IMG/VR virus record: IMGVR_UViG_3300044712_000792
Coordinates: 1 to 64,000 of that record
Source of the DNA: a virus
Strand: one strand, 5' to 3'
DNA: 64,000 bases
A program made the position numbers and the translations under genes. This document shows positions 61,201 to 64,000 of the stretch, piece by piece (position 1 is the stretch's first letter; every line of letters starts with the position of its first letter). The notes beneath the pieces are model-generated. The model was given only the letters and a program-made list of their open reading frames with translations. It did no database searches and had not been told where the DNA came from.

Positions 61201-62328
61201 ATCAACTTCAAGCAATCTTAATGTAGATTTTAGGCTTGATACTCTTCCTTTTAGTTTAAGTAATGGGAATAAATATCTAGCTTGCCAACGCCATATTTCA
61301 GAGTTTTGAGTTAAAGTACTCCAACCCAAATTTCTTAACAAGTAAGGAAGCCAACCATCAGGACATTCTAAATAATCAATTAGTGCTAATAAATCCCCAT
61401 CTGTATATACGCCTTGATAGAAAGTTGTTACGCTATCCCAAAAGCCATTTAGGTGTTGGTAGTTATCTGTTTCTTTATAGATTGAAGGGATATACCTAAA
61501 CATTTGTTTCTTGAACTTATAGTATTTCCCAAAATCATCATTATATGAAATTGTCTGTAAAGGCATTTCTGTTTCACCAGAAGTAGTAAATGGTTCATAT
61601 GCTGGTGAATATGCGTAAACACTTACAGGACAACCAGTTTTCCAAGTGTGGTTAGTAAGGACATTTAATACTCCGCTTTGTGGCGAAGTAAATACAACAT
61701 CAAAAGTTGTAGTGTTATCAACAATCGTATATGTAGCAGACAATTCTTTACCATAGAAATCCGTTATAGTAAGACCGAAATATTGATTGTAGGCAAAGTC
61801 AATAGTCCAAGTTGCTTCTGCTGTGTTCTGCGTATGTTCGTGAATTGACACACTTGCAGAAGAAAAATATGTCATACTGTTATTAAGGAAGTCATAAGGA
61901 GGTGTGACATAAGTAGGGTAAATAACTTCAAGACTATATCTGCTAATCTTCTGAACCCTATAGATTTCAGCACCTATTAAGGCTACAAAATCAACAGGCA
62001 TATTTGAAGTATCTGTATAAATGATTGTGTCACCATTTACAAAGTCATCAGTCAAATAAGTAACTGGAACAAAATCTCCTTCTACTTTGAAATAACAGAT
62101 TGGGGCATATCCAGTTGTCCCTGGTATCATACGCCAAGCATATTCATCTGTGGCATCAAGTTCAGAGTATAGAACATACTTTTCTGAATAATACATCTCT
62201 TCATCATACATTTTTAAGTAACCTGTTGCTGGAAGCTTTTCTATATCTTCTTCATACAACACAGCCATAATGTTGCTTTTATGATAAACAAGAGTAAAAT
62301 TCTTTTGAGTAATTTCTATTGCATTCAT
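58291..62328 (-). CDS. Very long tail protein with gpI-like domain and Ig-like repeats
   Basis: 1345 residues. The domain at about 275-380 (FRYIPSIYKETDNYQHLNGF, DGDLLALIDYLECPDGWL, YLFPLLKLKGRVSSLKSTLR) matches P2 gpI-type tail proteins, which link baseplate to fibres. Before it, residues 161-225 hold the HTQNTAEATWTI beta domain shared with the gp15-like protein. After it come some 900 Thr/Ser-rich beta residues with at least one carboxypeptidase-regulatory-like unit (IENVDLVSELS, GVFRTNTSGLANFTLNPGAY), suggesting an adhesin-like outer part. Typical gpI is about 180 residues, so this is a fusion. Confidence 0.72.
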   Translation of the reverse strand: MNAIEITQKNFTLVYHKSNIMAVLYEEDIEKLPATGYLKMYDEEMYYSEKYVLYSELDATDEYAWRMIPGTTGYAPICYFKVEGDFVPVTYLTDDFVNGDTIIYTDTSNMPVDFVALIGAEIYRVQKISRYSLEVIYPTYVTPPYDFLNNSMTYFSSASVSIHEHTQNTAEATWTIDFAYNQYFGLTITDFYGKELSATYTIVDNTTTFDVVFTSPQSGVLNVLTNHTWKTGCPVSVYAYSPAYEPFTTSGETEMPLQTISYNDDFGKYYKFKKQMFRYIPSIYKETDNYQHLNGFWDSVTTFYQGVYTDGDLLALIDYLECPDGWLPYLLRNLGWSTLTQNSEIWRWQARYLFPLLKLKGRVSSLKSTLRLLEVDFDYKEKWRSETSELIECLPEPDSNVNANYEVSLTTPVTLTLDDTTPYNKATIDQPLDIDIINYYLQDSRKQLIDLTSATPSGTETILTYNTAETIDGTATIATFRPFYFDDIVLELDYNDYKIYGKNLALTYPWAKDVFIAPNMPMIGVFTKYGDVLDTTISNLTLDSNFYVPIKPTATLQVTTATGGNIVAGSYRFGYMVMYASGGISELIQSATITAASNFSATLTVTANADWDKVMFFRTPNNSGAEFYRIMSTGTTVVPMIPKNETMVITATCNAAGDSSTVTEVDFKTGILGVHSTAASSYDTTYIPYFQLSQSDRLSPTHRILDYKPCDGKTVLFVAPEIDNDAWGDSLWEGSSATISSVDYTVTKSYKSSYYDTSQATGITTYEANNFSLTSRNGTYTITAENGLYKLVTDVSAYPVSMDVYVNGANTTYSFTAPSSASNIVTLSGVVNGLGIGKNAYVHIISKTNDSGTVDFNRYVKIDTTTATGNFSIDVEDANVYTLQCFVYPTQTNYYSFIIDGTPQPAPITVNTNTDKGVTITANVLTSAASGVISVVDASANPIENVDLVSELSHYNTDDVVGVFRTNTSGLANFTLNPGAYTFKAVKNGYKFTYPATTSSYVITTTGTMEATAGDTYTIGTTAATGTLTTTLSGTVAFFTVVGIPSVSGNLIRISGTGTATAGYDTISPSPTTITPLALTKTITSIGTTQTFVITATVDTSSYIVTGEILKDSVVLSSANMYNGSVIEISGSYIDVEPNTTIEFNNVYDGVLSFRSNQSAVYYCDIEDYWGMNKWKNGYFVDTSDSYTMIKNSYLNMVNLQKNYGTTSFSGSIYLKVPAEGDCLFVDKDGFYNRKWYGKLGGLTRIPVTINEPKQCLGVFSILGEVLYVNSIEQGIFKNISVFVNDVDLFASGTFGSLSKLHTSMSTTIDLISYLIAGENIIKVVLFPKYQGEYQVMQQVFVLEI

Positions 62329-62331
62329 CTA

Positions 62332-63399
62332 TTATTTCCTTGCTTTAAGTATTATATTACGTTGCCTTACTGATGCATGTTCTTTTCCGTATTTTGTGAG
62401 TTTAGCCCCATTGTTTATTAAAATGTCAATAAGGTTATCATAACCCTGATATATTACCCAATCCAACAATGTCTTACCTTCATATTTTGTATTTACATCG
62501 CCACCGTTTTTCAGCATTATTGAAAGTGCCCAACTATTTGTGTTTGTTATAACTAACTTTGTTAATAGTGGTTGACTACCAACCTTCATATTAGGTATGT
62601 CTACCCCATTGGTTTTAGCGGTTTTAACAATATTTTCAATAATAATAACAGGTAAATAATGCACAAGAAGATAATAAAATTCCATTGGAAATTTTGCCGC
62701 TAAAAATGCGTATACTTGTTCTGGCACTTCTTCCAAATTATCCACACCATCAACATAGTTATTTCTATCAAAGAATAAAACACTTTCATCGCTAGATATG
62801 TTAATAAAATACATAGTATAAAGGTCTTTTTTGTTTTGACATAGAATCAAATGTTCGTCTTGGTCTTGAACATATTCATAAAACCAATTTCTATCAACAT
62901 CAGGAATACCAATACAAAAAGCACTAACCTTTTTATCACTAGACTTTTTAGCATATTCCCTTTGTGGTTGCCCAAAAAAGATAGCAGCTTCAGGCTTAAA
63001 CAGGTCTATAAAGTAATAATCTTTTGTTTCAAATAACAACTTTGCTTCAGATGGAAATTTCTTAAGTCCAATACCCACAAAATCAGCAGGACTTTTAAAT
63101 TTGTTAAGCTGTTCAAGAATTTTTTGTTCTGCTGTCTTGAAATCAGAATACATTTTGTTGCTTATATCTTTAACTAAAAGCTTTGGGTTGTTCTTGTTTT
63201 GTTCCAATACTTTTATGAAATCAGTTATATTGTCCATTTCAATCTTTTGCGTTTTATGCCATTCAGCAATCCTAGCAAAATATTTATGCTGAATACCAGT
63301 TGGGTCCAGGTCCTCATATAAACTAATTTCTCTAGGAGTTAGGTTAAACTTCTTAATAGCATTTTTTACAATTGCGGATTCTACTATGTATTGTTTCAT
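62332..63399 (-). CDS. WCIG-domain protein with C-terminal ankyrin repeats, 355 aa
   Basis: The N-terminal 230 residues are a short relative of the giant proteins. They contain IVESAIVKNAIKKFNLTPRE, HKYFARIAEWHK, ETKDYYFIDLFKPEAAIFF, and FCIG at 161-164, where Trp is replaced by Phe. Residues about 270-345 are ankyrin repeats (LLTKLVITNTNSWALSIMLK, TLLDWVIYQGYDNLIDILIN). It is ATGA-coupled to the ankyrin gene at 63396. It ties the ankyrin genes to the giant paralogs. Confidence 0.8.
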   Translation of the reverse strand: MKQYIVESAIVKNAIKKFNLTPREISLYEDLDPTGIQHKYFARIAEWHKTQKIEMDNITDFIKVLEQNKNNPKLLVKDISNKMYSDFKTAEQKILEQLNKFKSPADFVGIGLKKFPSEAKLLFETKDYYFIDLFKPEAAIFFGQPQREYAKKSSDKKVSAFCIGIPDVDRNWFYEYVQDQDEHLILCQNKKDLYTMYFINISSDESVLFFDRNNYVDGVDNLEEVPEQVYAFLAAKFPMEFYYLLVHYLPVIIIENIVKTAKTNGVDIPNMKVGSQPLLTKLVITNTNSWALSIMLKNGGDVNTKYEGKTLLDWVIYQGYDNLIDILINNGAKLTKYGKEHASVRQRNIILKARK

Positions 63400-63944
63400 T
63401 CGTCTACCCCTGCGTATTTATCTAACAAATTTCTAATTGGGAAGTAATTAATGTGATTTTTCAGCTCGTCCAAAGAATTATAATCCTCTTCTTCCACAAC
63501 AGCACCATTTTCAAGTAATAATCTAACCATCTCTACATTCATATTCCAAATAGCGAAAGTTAAAGGCCCTGAACCACTCCTATTTTTTACATTAACATTA
63601 CAACCTAAATTGAACATCATTTTTGCTATCTTAAAAATAAGATTCTCGTCATCTTTGTTGACCCCTCGTTTCCCAACCAACATACTTATAGATGTTGCAC
63701 CATCAAGAGATTTCTTGTTTACATTTAGCTTAAGCTCTTTGGCATTACGCAATAACAACATAACTATATCATAATACTGATGTTTTATACAAGTTGTAAG
63801 CAATGTGTTACCCCAATCATTCGGAAGTGAAAAATTTACATCTCCGCCATTTTCTATATAAGTAATTACATCCACTAAACAAGGAAGCCCCTGTAATATG
63901 TTTTTTTGTATTTTGTCTTGTAAAGCCTTATGTTCTTCTGTCAT
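63396..63944 (-). CDS. Ankyrin-repeat protein, 182 aa
   Basis: Four to five repeats: LVDVITYIENGGDVNFSL, DIVMLLLRNAKELKLNVNK, KIAKMMFNLGCNVNVKNRSG, then SGPLTFAIWNMNVEMVRLLL, near consensus. Coupled by ATGA to the gene downstream and possibly to one upstream that runs past the window edge. Confidence 0.88.
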   Translation of the reverse strand: MTEEHKALQDKIQKNILQGLPCLVDVITYIENGGDVNFSLPNDWGNTLLTTCIKHQYYDIVMLLLRNAKELKLNVNKKSLDGATSISMLVGKRGVNKDDENLIFKIAKMMFNLGCNVNVKNRSGSGPLTFAIWNMNVEMVRLLLENGAVVEEEDYNSLDELKNHINYFPIRNLLDKYAGVDE

Positions 63945-64000
63945 TCCGTTGGCCTATAATATTTTATTACCAAGCTTGAAATCCTTTGTGGGAGATAACT
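63941..64000 (-). CDS. Possible 3' end of a further - strand gene
   Basis: On the - strand the frame is open from base 64000 to a TGA at 63943-63941 that overlaps the next start as ATGA, like other junctions in this block. Only 19 codons are visible. The same stretch could instead be a leader or promoter. Confidence 0.35.
   Translation of the reverse strand, partial: SYLPQRISSLVIKYYRPTE

Noticed and set aside
1-64000. Alternative genetic code (stop codon reassigned)
   Set aside because: TAA, TAG and TGA all end genes at sensible places with coupled starts, and the only tRNA found has a normal Gln anticodon, not a suppressor.

Overview
The window is one strand-organised piece of a large, AT-rich tailed-phage genome. 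The evidence is a dense T4-type replication, recombination and nucleotide-metabolism set, together with contractile-tail baseplate genes (gp25-like wedge protein, gp5/gpV-like spike, gp27/gpD-like hub, P2 gpI-like tail protein, gp15-like tail completion protein). No terminase, capsid or DNA polymerase lies in the window, so this is a fragment of a bigger genome. Shine-Dalgarno sequences are strong (AGGAGG) and the standard genetic code fits every gene. A phage-encoded secreted beta-barrel with a Sec signal peptide and C-terminal Phe suggests a Gram-negative-type (diderm) host. The host genus cannot be read from the sequence.

Layout. Positions 1-37521 are all on the + strand: recombination nuclease subunits (gp46/SbcC-like at 1, gp47/SbcD-like at 19016), DnaB-type helicase (3768), DHH phosphoesterase (5091), dUTPase (7521), two freestanding homing endonucleases (10851, 11508), RNA ligase (12924), 5'-3' exonuclease (14998), primase (23661), YfbR-like HD nucleotidase (22821), ATP-dependent DNA ligase (25175), NrdC.11-like nucleotidyltransferase (28091), two glycosyltransferases (31026, 31807), cytosine-C5 methyltransferase (33046), a tRNA-Gln (34308), a zinc-ribbon protein with a sigma-like C-terminus (34501), MazG-like (36366) and a DEDDh exonuclease (36991). 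Between them sit about 50 tiny genes, many with CxxC zinc-binding motifs or a single membrane helix, mostly overlapping by ATGA. No stretch longer than about 200 bases lacks a gene.

Positions 37522-41322 and 53970-64000 are on the - strand and hold the tail/baseplate genes. Five ankyrin-repeat genes are interleaved among them, plus a sixth gene that carries ankyrin repeats behind another domain. Between the two - strand blocks, on the + strand, lie three tandem, translationally coupled genes of about 1,400 codons each (41452-53980). They are full-length paralogs of one another. Their N-terminal domain, marked by a WCIG motif, recurs in the WCIG-ankyrin protein at 62332. This giant-paralog plus ankyrin set is the best candidate here for an undescribed system.

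Regulation. Two recurrent short motifs precede genes: class I (core TATTTGTTTTAATAA, at 13 sites just upstream of Shine-Dalgarno sequences) and class II (AAAAGAATATAA, at 6 sites). Two class II copies face outward at 41370-41404 and would drive the - strand tail genes and the + strand giant genes. Two rho-independent terminators are clear (10778 and 36302). The zinc-ribbon/sigma-like protein is a candidate for the factor that reads one of these motifs.
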